A stretch of DNA of 23,763 nt from Clostridia bacterium BRH_c25 (GTDB lineage Bacteria > Bacillota_A > Clostridia > Lutisporales > Lutisporaceae). The stretch spans positions 1 through 23,763 of the forward strand of contig LOES01000051.1 of the NCBI GenBank assembly GCA_001515955.1, in the 5' to 3' direction. Below, piece after piece: positions 6,844 to 14,294 of the stretch. Under the pieces are notes generated by a model. The model saw only the letters and a program-made list of their open reading frames with translations. It did not search any database and had not been told where the DNA came from. Numbering within the stretch: position 1 is the stretch's first letter; every line of letters starts with the position of its first letter. Made by a program: the position numbers and the translations under genes.

Positions 6844-6878
6844 GGTTGCAAGCTTCGGGCTTGCAGCCTTTTTATTTT
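6844..6878 (+). terminator. Rho-independent terminator after the cupin gene
   Basis: Ten-pair stem GGTTGCAAGC / GCTTGCAGCC with a five-base loop TTCGG, followed by TTTTTATTTTT. It lies 57 bases after the cupin stop. Confidence 0.88.
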
Positions 6879-6967
6879 TGTGGCAGAATATAGAGGAATT
6901 GGAAATATGATATAGAATATTAATGTAGTTGCTGCATCCATGAAAGTTCATAAAGAAGGAGGATATT

Positions 6968-7894
6968 ATGAGTATAGGAATGACATTCCCCAAAAGCCTG
7001 AAAAAGGGTGACACAATAGGACTGGTTGCTCCATCATCACGCATTTCTGCAGAGAATATATCCAAGTGTATAGAGGCTGTGGAAGCGCTGGGGTATAAGG
7101 CAGTACTGGGAAGCAGTGCAGATAAAAACTATATGGGATACTTATCAGGGGATGATAATGTAAGGGCCCGTGATATTAATGAAATGTTCGGGAGAACGGA
7201 TATCAGCGGTATATTCTGTTTGAGAGGCGGCTATGGCAGCTGCAGAACTGTTGACAGACTGGATCTGGACATGATCAAGAACAATCCGAAGGTATTTGTC
7301 GGTTACAGTGATATCACAACCTTGCATCTGGTATTGAACCAGGCCTGTAATATGATAACCTTTCATGCACCCATGGTAAGCTCAAACATGATATCACAAT
7401 TTGACGACTATACCAAGAAAAGCTTCATGGAAACTCTATTCATGGAAGAAGAGCTGGAATACCTGAACCCTGAAGGCAAAAAAATCGAAACCTTATCCGG
7501 GGGCTGTGCGGAAGGTATATTGACAGGAGGCAATTTGTCCCTTATCGCTGCGAGCATCGGTACTCCATATGAAATAGATACAAGGGATAAAATACTGTTC
7601 ATAGAAGAGGTGGATGAGCATACCTACAGGATAGACAGGTTTCTGCAGCAGCTTAAACATTCAGGAAAGCTTGACGCTTTAAAAGGAATCATCCTTGGAA
7701 GCTTTAAGAATTGTGATCCTGAGCGCGAAGGGGATGCAGACTTAAATGAGGTATTCGAGGATATCATCAAGCCGCTATCTAAGCCGACGGTATATGATGT
7801 AGAGTGCGGACACTGCTACCCCACGGGATCAATGCCGATGGGGGCGGTTTGTAAGCTGGATGCAGATAATGGGAAGATTGTTTTCACAAAATAG
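6968..7894 (+). CDS. S66-family LD-carboxypeptidase (muramoyl-tetrapeptide carboxypeptidase)
   Basis: Serine peptidase of family S66, 308 residues, no signal peptide, so predicted cytosolic. Family members trim the terminal D-alanine from muropeptides during wall recycling; relatives include MccF-type enzymes that cleave peptide-nucleotide antibiotics. The catalytic triad is in place: nucleophile Ser114 in VGYSDITTLH, Glu in the 213-217 EEVDE segment before HTYRIDRFLQQL, and His282 in GHCYPTGSMPMG. LRGGYGSCR (85-93) and TGGNLSLIAASIGTPYEID (187-204) are further family blocks. Ribosome site AGAAGGAGG stands seven bases before ATG. It forms a single-gene unit closed by a hairpin overlapping its stop. 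Wall recycling is the more likely role; immunity cannot be excluded. Confidence 0.87.
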   Translation: MSIGMTFPKSLKKGDTIGLVAPSSRISAENISKCIEAVEALGYKAVLGSSADKNYMGYLSGDDNVRARDINEMFGRTDISGIFCLRGGYGSCRTVDRLDLDMIKNNPKVFVGYSDITTLHLVLNQACNMITFHAPMVSSNMISQFDDYTKKSFMETLFMEEELEYLNPEGKKIETLSGGCAEGILTGGNLSLIAASIGTPYEIDTRDKILFIEEVDEHTYRIDRFLQQLKHSGKLDALKGIILGSFKNCDPEREGDADLNEVFEDIIKPLSKPTVYDVECGHCYPTGSMPMGAVCKLDADNGKIVFTK

Positions 7895-7915
7895 TATGAA
7901 TCCTCATACTATTTT
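7890..7915 (+). terminator. hairpin terminator overlapping the carboxypeptidase stop
   Basis: Ten-pair perfect stem AATAGTATGA / TCATACTATT with loop ATCC, followed by TTTCTTATTT. The 5' arm contains the TAG stop codon. Confidence 0.7.
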
Positions 7916-7997
7916 CTTATTTATATAATATTTACAAATAAAAATAGGCTATGTTAAACTGAATAATATGTAGAAAAATGTAATAACAAGGAGTACA

Positions 7998-8078
7998 ATG
8001 AATGAAAGCGTCTGTAATCCTTCGAAAGCTTGGATTAGACATATAAAACGGTTAATATCTGTCAATATGCTGAAATAG
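7998..8078 (+). CDS. possible 26-residue leader peptide upstream of the sensor operon
   Basis: A short frame reads MNESVCNPSKAWIRHIKRLISVNMLK and has its own AAGGAG ribosome site four bases before ATG. It has no recognisable domain; residues 10-26 could form a basic amphipathic helix. It ends between the arms of the inverted repeat at 8055-8088, so its translation would interfere with that hairpin. This arrangement fits a regulatory leader, but the frame is short enough to arise by chance, and the coding call is tentative. Confidence 0.35.
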   Translation: MNESVCNPSKAWIRHIKRLISVNMLK

Positions 8079-8088
8079 TGACAGATAT
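8055..8088 (+). promoter_or_regulatory. inverted repeat in the leader of the sensor operon
   Basis: Perfect ten-base arms ATATCTGTCA (8055-8064) and TGACAGATAT (8079-8088) are separated by 14 bases. It lies just before the ribosome site of the dCache sensor gene and has no T run. It could be a regulator-binding site or an RNA hairpin that affects translation of the sensor. Confidence 0.5.
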
Positions 8089-8111
8089 AACACAAAAAGG
8101 ATGTGATGATT

Positions 8112-9278
8112 ATGAAAAAGATCGGTCCAAAGATCATGATGATCCATTTAATATTTGCATGTGTATCGGTATTTCTCATATTATTCATATCGTATCGTAC
8201 AGTCAACAGCATTTTGCTGGAGCATGCCTCTTCCTTGGGTACAGCTTGTGCTGAAATAGATGCCAAAGAAATAGACAGCTGGCTTAAGGAGAAAGCTGCT
8301 ATTCTGGAAAGCGTAGCCGTTCAAATAGAAGATGCGGAGTTCAATGATGAAGAACGCATACAAAAAATCCTTAAGAATGCTACAAAGGCTGATCCTTCTT
8401 TTTATAGCTTCTTTATCGGATTTGAAAACGGAAGGCTCCTGGATGCCAATGGATGGATACCCCCGGCAGATTATAGCAGCTTGGAAAGGCCTTGGTACCG
8501 GGAAGCCCTTAATGCAAACCGAGTCATTTTTACATCGGCTTATATTGACAAAAAGAAAAATGCACGGGTGAAGGCTATCGCCATGCCGCTCCATGCCCAA
8601 GGCAATAATGCGGTTCTGGCTGCTAATATTCCTTTTGATACTATTAGAAAACAAATAAAGGATATTCGTTTCGGAGAAACCGGCTACGGTATTCTGATAG
8701 ATGGTGACGGTATTGTATTGGTACATCCTGTAGAAAACAATGAAATGAAGCCCTTGGAAGCAGTCCGGAAGGATTTGAATATGCAGATACAGGAGAATAC
8801 CTGGAAGAATAACAAAGGGACTACCAGCCTCCGGTCCGGGGGGAAGGTAGAGTTGTTGGTGCATGTGCCGATTCAGTCTAATGATTGGAAGCTGCTGCTG
8901 CTGGCTCCCATTGAAGAATTTCAGGGACCTGCCAAAAAAATGTTCCGCCAGCTCATGGTCGTCATCACCTTATTGCTGGGATTGATAATCGTAATAAGCT
9001 ATCTATTGGGAAAAAAATTATCAATACCTCCGGAAAAAGCACTGGAAGAGGTTGAGAGTATTGCCGGAAGAGAATACCTGGCAGCGGGTAACGGAGCCGG
9101 TCTGAAAGAGGATGCTGAAAAAGCAGCTTCTAATGAAGCCTACGAAAGAAAAGAGAAACATATTGCCGGAACCGAAGAGGTCTATGATATTGCAGGGCAA
9201 ATTGAAGAAATTGCAGATCACCTTGAAAAAGGTGTCCGGTCTTTCAAAATAAGCAGAGATGACAATGGAGGAGAATAA
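8112..9278 (+). CDS. membrane dCache sensor protein without an output domain
   Basis: Predicted membrane protein of 388 residues. It has one N-terminal membrane helix (about 9-28), an extracytoplasmic dCache_1 domain (about 35-275), a second membrane helix (281-299), then a short acidic cytosolic tail. The sensor carries Y121, RPWY (126-129) and YID (144-146), a constellation found in amino-acid-type dCache domains. Along the whole extracellular part it is a paralogue of the kinase encoded two genes downstream (shared FIGFENG, GWIP, RPWY, YIDK, VLAANIP, DWKLLL). It stops after a HAMP-like KKLSIPPEKALEEVE and has no HisKA, HATPase, GGDEF or methyl-accepting core. The end (IEEIADHLEKGVRSFKI) resembles the extreme C-terminus of chemoreceptors. 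Upstream GTG and ATG codons (8103, 8106) are alternative starts. Probably an accessory sensor for the adjacent two-component system. Confidence 0.8.
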   Translation: MKKIGPKIMMIHLIFACVSVFLILFISYRTVNSILLEHASSLGTACAEIDAKEIDSWLKEKAAILESVAVQIEDAEFNDEERIQKILKNATKADPSFYSFFIGFENGRLLDANGWIPPADYSSLERPWYREALNANRVIFTSAYIDKKKNARVKAIAMPLHAQGNNAVLAANIPFDTIRKQIKDIRFGETGYGILIDGDGIVLVHPVENNEMKPLEAVRKDLNMQIQENTWKNNKGTTSLRSGGKVELLVHVPIQSNDWKLLLLAPIEEFQGPAKKMFRQLMVVITLLLGLIIVISYLLGKKLSIPPEKALEEVESIAGREYLAAGNGAGLKEDAEKAASNEAYERKEKHIAGTEEVYDIAGQIEEIADHLEKGVRSFKISRDDNGGE

Positions 9279-9279
9279 G

Positions 9280-9975
9280 ATGGATAAAGTGCTGGTTGTA
9301 GATGATGAAAAAGAGATTGTCCACTTGATTAAGGACTTCCTGCAAATTCATACTATCGAAGTAGTTGAAGCTTACAGCGGGGAAGAAGCGCTGGCCAAGC
9401 TGGATGAAACCATAAAGCTCGTGGTTCTGGATATAAGCATGGAGGGTATGTCCGGTATAGAGACATGCAAGAAAATACGGGAGAGGACCAATATCCCCGT
9501 GATTTTCCTTACGGCCAAAGCTTCCCAGAGCGACAAGGTATTGGGATTGGGCATAGGCAGCGATGATTACATGACAAAGCCTTTCGATCCGATAGAATTG
9601 GTCGCAAGGGTAAAGGCAAATATCCGCAGGTATGCTGATTATAATGAGAAAAGGTCAGCCGGGCATGATGAAACGATGCGCTTCGGTTCCTTGTTAATCT
9701 ATCCCGGCCATTACCGGGTTTTGAAGGATGGAATACCGGTTTCTCTTACATCTAAAGAGTTTGAGTTGTTTTTATATCTGGTCCAAAATGCCGGACTGGT
9801 AATGACAAAGGAACAGATATTAAACAGGGTGTGGGGCAGCAGTACTTATGATTACAATGTGGTAACCACCAATATAAAGCGGTTGAGAAGAAAAATCGAA
9901 AAGGATCCCGATAATCCGGAATACATTCATACGGTATGGGGTGTCGGCTATGTCTTTGAAGGCAACACATCATGA
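9280..9975 (+). CDS. OmpR/PhoB-family response regulator
   Basis: Cytosolic two-domain response regulator of 231 residues. The receiver domain (about 2-115) has the acidic pair Asp8-Asp9, phosphoacceptor Asp51 (VVLDISMEGMSG), Thr78 (FLTAKAS) and Lys100 (MTKPFDP). A winged-helix DNA-binding domain follows (about 130-228), with LTSKEFELFLYLVQNAG, the recognition region TTNIKRLRRKIE, and the wing HTVWGVGYVFE. GGAGGAG six bases upstream fixes the start at this ATG, two bases after the preceding stop. The stop overlaps the kinase start (ATGA), so the three genes are translationally coupled. Likely targets are its own operon and the YfcC carrier gene downstream. Confidence 0.93.
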   Translation: MDKVLVVDDEKEIVHLIKDFLQIHTIEVVEAYSGEEALAKLDETIKLVVLDISMEGMSGIETCKKIRERTNIPVIFLTAKASQSDKVLGLGIGSDDYMTKPFDPIELVARVKANIRRYADYNEKRSAGHDETMRFGSLLIYPGHYRVLKDGIPVSLTSKEFELFLYLVQNAGLVMTKEQILNRVWGSSTYDYNVVTTNIKRLRRKIEKDPDNPEYIHTVWGVGYVFEGNTS

Positions 9976-11786
9976 AATTCAGGAAGATCCGGACAAAAAT
10001 CACCCTGGCCTTATTTCTGGTTACCATCCTGACGGCAGTATTTATAGGCGTGACCAGCTACCTGATATTCAGGAATGTCCTTTATAGGCAAGCCGCTGAG
10101 CTGGGAATGAAATCCGCCCAATACAATGCTGAAGGAATCCAGGGGTGGGCAAAAGAAAAAATCGCATCCCTGGAACGTACCGCTGTTCATATTTCTTCCA
10201 TAGTACCCTATGATGAGCAGAAGGTGCAGAAAATGCTGCAGGAAGCAGCTCAAGCCGACCCTTTGTTCTATAGTGTATTTATTGGCTTTGAAAACGGGAA
10301 GATGCTGGATGCCAAGGGTTGGATACCGGAAGCAGAGTATAATTCGGCACAAAGACCCTGGTATCAGCTGGCAGTCACAGCCAATGACACGGTTTTCACA
10401 CCGGTTTATATTGATAAGAACAAAAAAAGCCTGGTAACGTCAATTGCCCTTCCTATCCAACTTCACGGAGTTGAAGGCGTATTGGCCGCGAATATTCCAA
10501 TCAGTAATATTACCCAGCAGGTAAAAAGTATTTCATACGGTGAGACCGGCTTCGGGATACTGCTGGACAGGGATGGAATGATTATTGCCCATCCTGATAA
10601 GCAGTATGTTTTGCAGCCTCTTGACAAGGCCTTCGATGTCAGCACCGGATCGTATCTGGATATTCAACGGCCTTATCCGACAGTAGAAACCGTCATATTA
10701 CAGAATAAAAGGCGTCTGCTGGTTTCCGTTCCTATTGAAGCTTGTGATTGGAAGCTGCTGCTTATAGCCCCTGAAGCGGAGTTCCTTACTCCGGTCCGTG
10801 AAATGGTCGTTTATCTGTTAAGTATATTAGGAATCATCCTGAGCCTGATGATTTTATTCGGTGCCTATTGGGGGAGAAAAATGTCCCGTCCCATAGAGAA
10901 AATGATTTTAAGCGTGCAGAGGTTATCTGAAGGTGATTTGACGGAGTCGGTGGAAATTGTATCCGAAGATGAATTGGGGACCTTGAGTGAAGCGCTGAAC
11001 CAGATGAAGTACAGTTTATCGGATATGATCAAAAATATCCACAGGGAAAGCCAAAGCCTTCACAATTATTCTAAAAGCCTTACGAATACAATTGAGGAAA
11101 TCTCCTCCGGAGTGACGGACTTTATAACCCAGCTTTCCCATGACTTAAAAACACCCCTGACCTTGATCAAGGGTTATACAACAGGGCTGCAAATGGGAGT
11201 TGCGAGCAATCCCGATAAAGTAGAGGAGTATTTGCGCGGCATTTATACCCGGGCAGAACAGATTGAAGAAATCACCGAGGATATATTGGATAGCTTATAT
11301 GATATAAAAAAGTTTTTGATCCTTGAGTCAGAAAAATTGGATATATCCGATTTTTCAAGCTTACTCTTTGATGACGCAAAGAGGCAAATTGAAAGCTCCG
11401 GCAGAAGCTTTGAAGGGAGCCTTTCTATAGAGGGGGGCAGCCTGTCGGGAGACAAAATCAAGCTGATCCGCGTATGGAACAACCTGATTACCAATGCAAT
11501 CAAGTATTCTGATAAGGGAAGTACAGTTCAGGTAACCATAACCCAGCTTCCCAATGAATTGGAATTGATTGTGAGGGATGAAGGGATCGGCATACGGGCT
11601 GAGGAAATAGAGAAGGTTTTTGAAATGTTTTACCGTACAAAGGACAGGGAAGTAAAAGGCTATGGTATCGGACTGGCTTTAGCCAGAAGAATCATTGAAG
11701 CTCATGGGGGAAGAATTTACGCCAGCTCAAAATACATGCAGGGAAGCAGCTTCATAATCAAGCTTCCTCTTTTGTCAGAAAAATGA
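9972..11786 (+). CDS. dCache sensor histidine kinase
   Basis: Membrane-bound sensor kinase of 604 residues, cognate to the preceding regulator by coupling. Domain order: membrane helix (about 9-33), extracytoplasmic dCache_1 (40-275), second membrane helix (279-299), HAMP (300-353), coiled linker, HisKA with the H-box SHDLKTPLTLIKGY (His390), and HATPase_c with N-box NNLITNAIKYS (503-513), G1 DEGIG (536-540) and G2 GYGIGLALARRIIEAHGG (563-580). Ligand-pocket candidates are Y123, R128, W130, Y131, Y146 and D148. The position near residue 174 (VLAANIP), where many amino-acid dCache domains carry Asp, appears to be Asn. The ligand is probably a small polar organic molecule, possibly an amino acid or carboxylate, given the carrier gene that follows. 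Confidence 0.93.
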   Translation: MKFRKIRTKITLALFLVTILTAVFIGVTSYLIFRNVLYRQAAELGMKSAQYNAEGIQGWAKEKIASLERTAVHISSIVPYDEQKVQKMLQEAAQADPLFYSVFIGFENGKMLDAKGWIPEAEYNSAQRPWYQLAVTANDTVFTPVYIDKNKKSLVTSIALPIQLHGVEGVLAANIPISNITQQVKSISYGETGFGILLDRDGMIIAHPDKQYVLQPLDKAFDVSTGSYLDIQRPYPTVETVILQNKRRLLVSVPIEACDWKLLLIAPEAEFLTPVREMVVYLLSILGIILSLMILFGAYWGRKMSRPIEKMILSVQRLSEGDLTESVEIVSEDELGTLSEALNQMKYSLSDMIKNIHRESQSLHNYSKSLTNTIEEISSGVTDFITQLSHDLKTPLTLIKGYTTGLQMGVASNPDKVEEYLRGIYTRAEQIEEITEDILDSLYDIKKFLILESEKLDISDFSSLLFDDAKRQIESSGRSFEGSLSIEGGSLSGDKIKLIRVWNNLITNAIKYSDKGSTVQVTITQLPNELELIVRDEGIGIRAEEIEKVFEMFYRTKDREVKGYGIGLALARRIIEAHGGRIYASSKYMQGSSFIIKLPLLSEK

Positions 11787-11820
11787 CACAATTAATATCT
11801 TACTGTGTCATTTTTTTTAT
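11780..11820 (+). terminator. terminator after the two-component operon
   Basis: Arms AAAATGACACA (11780-11790) and TGTGTCATTTT (11804-11814) are perfectly complementary around a 13-base loop and run into a long T tract. The 5' arm overlaps the kinase stop codon. Confidence 0.8.
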
Positions 11821-11823
11821 TTA

Positions 11824-11866
11824 TAATGGAAACAACAAGCTATATTCTCAGAATCTGTTTCCATTA
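11824..11866. promoter_or_regulatory. 11-bp perfect inverted repeat upstream of the YfcC carrier
   Basis: TAATGGAAACA (11824-11834) and TGTTTCCATTA (11856-11866) are exact inverted copies 21 bases apart, with centres 32 bp or about three helical turns apart. A smaller palindrome ATTCTCAGAAT (11844-11854) lies between them. The element sits between the operon terminator and the carrier gene, about 50 bases before its ATG, where an operator would be expected. Confidence 0.55.
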
Positions 11867-11918
11867 ACTGTATGGATTTTGGGGCAGTACATCATTAATT
11901 AAAAGGGAGGGTTATTAA

Positions 11919-13322
11919 ATGAACAGTTCAACATCTGCAACAAAAAAGTTTAAATTCCCCCACGCATTCGTTCTTTTATTCTCAATTATTGTTGTTGTCG
12001 GTATCATGACCTATATTATTCCTGCCGGAGAATTCAACCGCATAGATGTAAACGGAAGGCAAGTAGTTGATGCGGAAAGCTTCCATTACATTGAGCAGAC
12101 ACCTGTAAAAATATTTGACTTCTTTACTGCAGTCCCTAACGGAATAATGGCTGCGTCTGCATTAATTATCATGATCCTGCTGATTGGAGGCTCTATCCGC
12201 GTGTTTGACAGTACCGGAGCAATCCGGGCAGCCATATTCAGCTTGACCAGAAATATAGGAGAAGAAAAAGGCCACTGGGTTCTTGCGGCCATTATGCTTT
12301 TCTTCGGAAGCCTTGGTGCCTTCCCCGGAATGCTGGAGGCAGCCATACCCTTTGCACCGCTGTGTATTGGAATTGCCCTGGCATTGGGCTATGATACCCT
12401 GGTTGGTATCTCCATTGCACTGATAGGTATTGTCATGGGCTGGTCAGCCGGACCCTCAAACCCGTGGAATGTGGGTATAGGCCAGACCATCGGTGAGCTG
12501 CCGATGTTTTCAGGCTTTGGATATCGCTTGTTCATATTTGCTGTCTTTATGTTTATATCTATCAGCTATGTTTTGCGGTATGCGAAAAAGGTTAAAAAAG
12601 ATCCTACAAAAAGCGTTGTTTACGGTATGGATATATCCCATTTAGTAAGTGACCAGGATGAAAAAGCTGAATTTACAACAAGGCATAAGCTGGTTCTGCT
12701 TACATTAGCCGCAACCATCGGTATGATTGTATACGGAACTATCAATATGAAGTGGGGTATCCCCCAGATGTCCGCAACATATATTATTGGTGCCATTATT
12801 GCCGGTATCATTTCCGGTTATAAAAGCGGCAGGATTGCCGATGAATTATTGGAAGGGGGCAAGGCTATTTTCATCGGTGCCATGGCAGTAGGTCTGGCCA
12901 GAGCTATTCAGGTCATACTGGATCAAGGCCATATCGCCGATACTATTGTATATTTCATATCCTTACCGTTGAAAGGCTTGTCTCCGTTTTTCACATCCAT
13001 TGCCATGTTTGCAGTGCAGACAATTATCAACTTCTTTATTCCTTCCGGCAGCGGACAGGCGATGGTCACAATGCCGATTATGATACCGGCATCGGATATT
13101 ATCGGTCTGAACCGGCAGATAGCCATATTGTCATACCAGTTTGGAGACGGATTGTCTAACCTTTGCTATCCGACAGTCGGTGCGCTGGTTGCTTTCCTGA
13201 TGTATGCAAAAATCTCTTTCGATAAATGGTTAAGATATATTCTGCCCTTTATGCTGATGATTTGGGGCGCGGCCATTCTCTTACTCATAGGGGCTGTTAT
13301 GATGAATTTCGGTCCATTCTAG
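11919..13322 (+). CDS. YfcC/DcuC-family carrier (C4-dicarboxylate or amino-acid type)
   Basis: Integral membrane carrier of 467 residues with roughly a dozen hydrophobic segments, beginning at FVLLFSIIVVVGIMTYIIPAG. The early IPAGEF motif, the SLGAFPGMLEAAIPFAPL block and the late FFIPSGSGQAMVTMPIMIPASDIIGL block are typical of the YfcC branch of the C4-dicarboxylate carrier superfamily (PF03606). This group includes secondary transporters for dicarboxylates and antiporters for arginine/ornithine-like pairs. Specific substrates of YfcC proteins are mostly unknown. AAAGGGAGGG stands seven bases before ATG. Its position right after a dCache two-component system suggests ligand-induced expression, and the sensed molecule may be the transported one. 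It is a single-gene unit with its own terminator. Confidence 0.85.
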   Translation: MNSSTSATKKFKFPHAFVLLFSIIVVVGIMTYIIPAGEFNRIDVNGRQVVDAESFHYIEQTPVKIFDFFTAVPNGIMAASALIIMILLIGGSIRVFDSTGAIRAAIFSLTRNIGEEKGHWVLAAIMLFFGSLGAFPGMLEAAIPFAPLCIGIALALGYDTLVGISIALIGIVMGWSAGPSNPWNVGIGQTIGELPMFSGFGYRLFIFAVFMFISISYVLRYAKKVKKDPTKSVVYGMDISHLVSDQDEKAEFTTRHKLVLLTLAATIGMIVYGTINMKWGIPQMSATYIIGAIIAGIISGYKSGRIADELLEGGKAIFIGAMAVGLARAIQVILDQGHIADTIVYFISLPLKGLSPFFTSIAMFAVQTIINFFIPSGSGQAMVTMPIMIPASDIIGLNRQIAILSYQFGDGLSNLCYPTVGALVAFLMYAKISFDKWLRYILPFMLMIWGAAILLLIGAVMMNFGPF

Positions 13323-13332
13323 GAAGTATGGA

Positions 13333-13371
13333 AAAGGCAGATCTCCATTACTGAAGATCTGCCTTTATTTT
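13333..13371 (+). terminator. Rho-independent terminator after the carrier gene
   Basis: Twelve perfect pairs, AAAGGCAGATCT / AGATCTGCCTTT, around a ten-base loop, followed by TTTATTTTGT. It begins ten bases after the stop. Confidence 0.9.
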
Positions 13372-13388
13372 GTAGGGAGTGTGGATAC

Positions 13389-14222
13389 ATGATTAGTATT
13401 AAGCAAATCCATTCATTGGAGATGTTAATAGAATATGCTGCTATCATTAAAGACCTTACCGGTGAGGATGTAGCTACAATGGTAAGTGACAGGGAAAAAT
13501 TCTTAAGCTATAACCCCGGTAAAACTTTAAATTCTAATACAAAGCCGGGATCACCGTTGCCGCAAGTGTCAATGCTTAGAAAATGCATGGAGCAAAAGAA
13601 GAGCATCAGTGAGGTAATTCCAAAGGAGGTATACGGTATAGCATTTAAGTCGACAGCAACGCCTGTAATGGATAATGACGGTAATGTCATTGGTGCAATC
13701 TCAATATCCAAAGATATTGAGACAAGGAATAATGTCATTGGTGTGGCAGAGAATTTATCTTGTTCTCTGGATGAGATTTCGAAGGGTATCGTCGATATTT
13801 CCACAAATGCACAAGAAATTGCCATGTCGCAGGTTGAGATGGTTGACTCTGCAAAGGAAGCCCTTGACAGCATGCAGGAAACAAATAAGGTACTTGTTAT
13901 TATAAAAGAAATAGCAAATCAGACGAATATGTTAGGGTTGAATGCCGCTATCGAAGCGGCAAGGGCCGGTGAGTATGGAAGAGGGTTTAGTGTGGTTGCT
14001 GAGGAGATCAGGAAGTTATCCTCCAGCAGCAGTGAAGCAGTTAATAATATAAACAGAATTCTCGGAAAATCAAATGATGCTGTAAAAAAGATAGTAAATG
14101 AAATTGATAAGAACAGCTTGAGCACACAGCAGCAGGCAGCTGCAACTGAAGAGATAAATGCTTCTATAGAAGAAATTAATTCAATAGCAAATGAATTGGT
14201 AGCGTTAGGAAAGACTTTATAG
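13389..14222 (+). CDS. soluble YfmS-like chemoreceptor (methyl-accepting protein)
   Basis: Cytosolic chemotaxis transducer of 277 residues with no membrane helix. The N-terminal sensory domain (about 1-115, including [44 protein letters not shown]) matches the sensor of YfmS-type soluble receptors. The C-terminal part (about 120-277) is a short methyl-accepting hairpin whose tip, [20 protein letters not shown] followed by [20 protein letters not shown], is the conserved CheA/CheW-binding region. The glutamine/glutamate-rich [18 protein letters not shown] stretch is typical of adaptation sites. Compared with membrane receptors the hairpin is short. It lies 72 bases ahead of the molybdenum hydroxylase genes without a terminator between, so it may be co-transcribed and report an intracellular metabolite of that pathway. 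No other che genes are in view. Confidence 0.85.
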   Translation: MISIKQIHSLEMLIEYAAIIKDLTGEDVATMVSDREKFLSYNPGKTLNSNTKPGSPLPQVSMLRKCMEQKKSISEVIPKEVYGIAFKSTATPVMDNDGNVIGAISISKDIETRNNVIGVAENLSCSLDEISKGIVDISTNAQEIAMSQVEMVDSAKEALDSMQETNKVLVIIKEIANQTNMLGLNAAIEAARAGEYGRGFSVVAEEIRKLSSSSSEAVNNINRILGKSNDAVKKIVNEIDKNSLSTQQQAAATEEINASIEEINSIANELVALGKTL

Positions 14223-14236
14223 AGAAATGCAAGTAT

Positions 14237-14263
14237 CTTGAATTTTGTCAATCATAATTCAAG
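14237..14263. promoter_or_regulatory. inverted repeat upstream of the molybdenum hydroxylase operon
   Basis: Eight-base perfect arms CTTGAATT (14237-14244) and AATTCAAG (14256-14263) lie 31 bases before the large-subunit start. There is no T run, so it is more like an operator or an RNA hairpin than a terminator. No clear sigma-A promoter was seen in this short gap. Confidence 0.35.
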
Positions 14264-14294
14264 GTAATTTAAGATAATTTAAGGAGGAGAATTT

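Noticed and set aside
6968..7894. S66 peptidase considered as a microcin C-type immunity protein (MccF).
   Set aside because: No microcin biosynthesis genes are nearby and the gene is a single-gene unit; wall recycling is the simpler reading.
8181..8864. A 227-codon minus-strand frame opposite the dCache sensor gene.
   Set aside because: Fully antisense to a well-supported gene, cysteine- and isoleucine-rich without domain character, and without a ribosome site; shadow frame.
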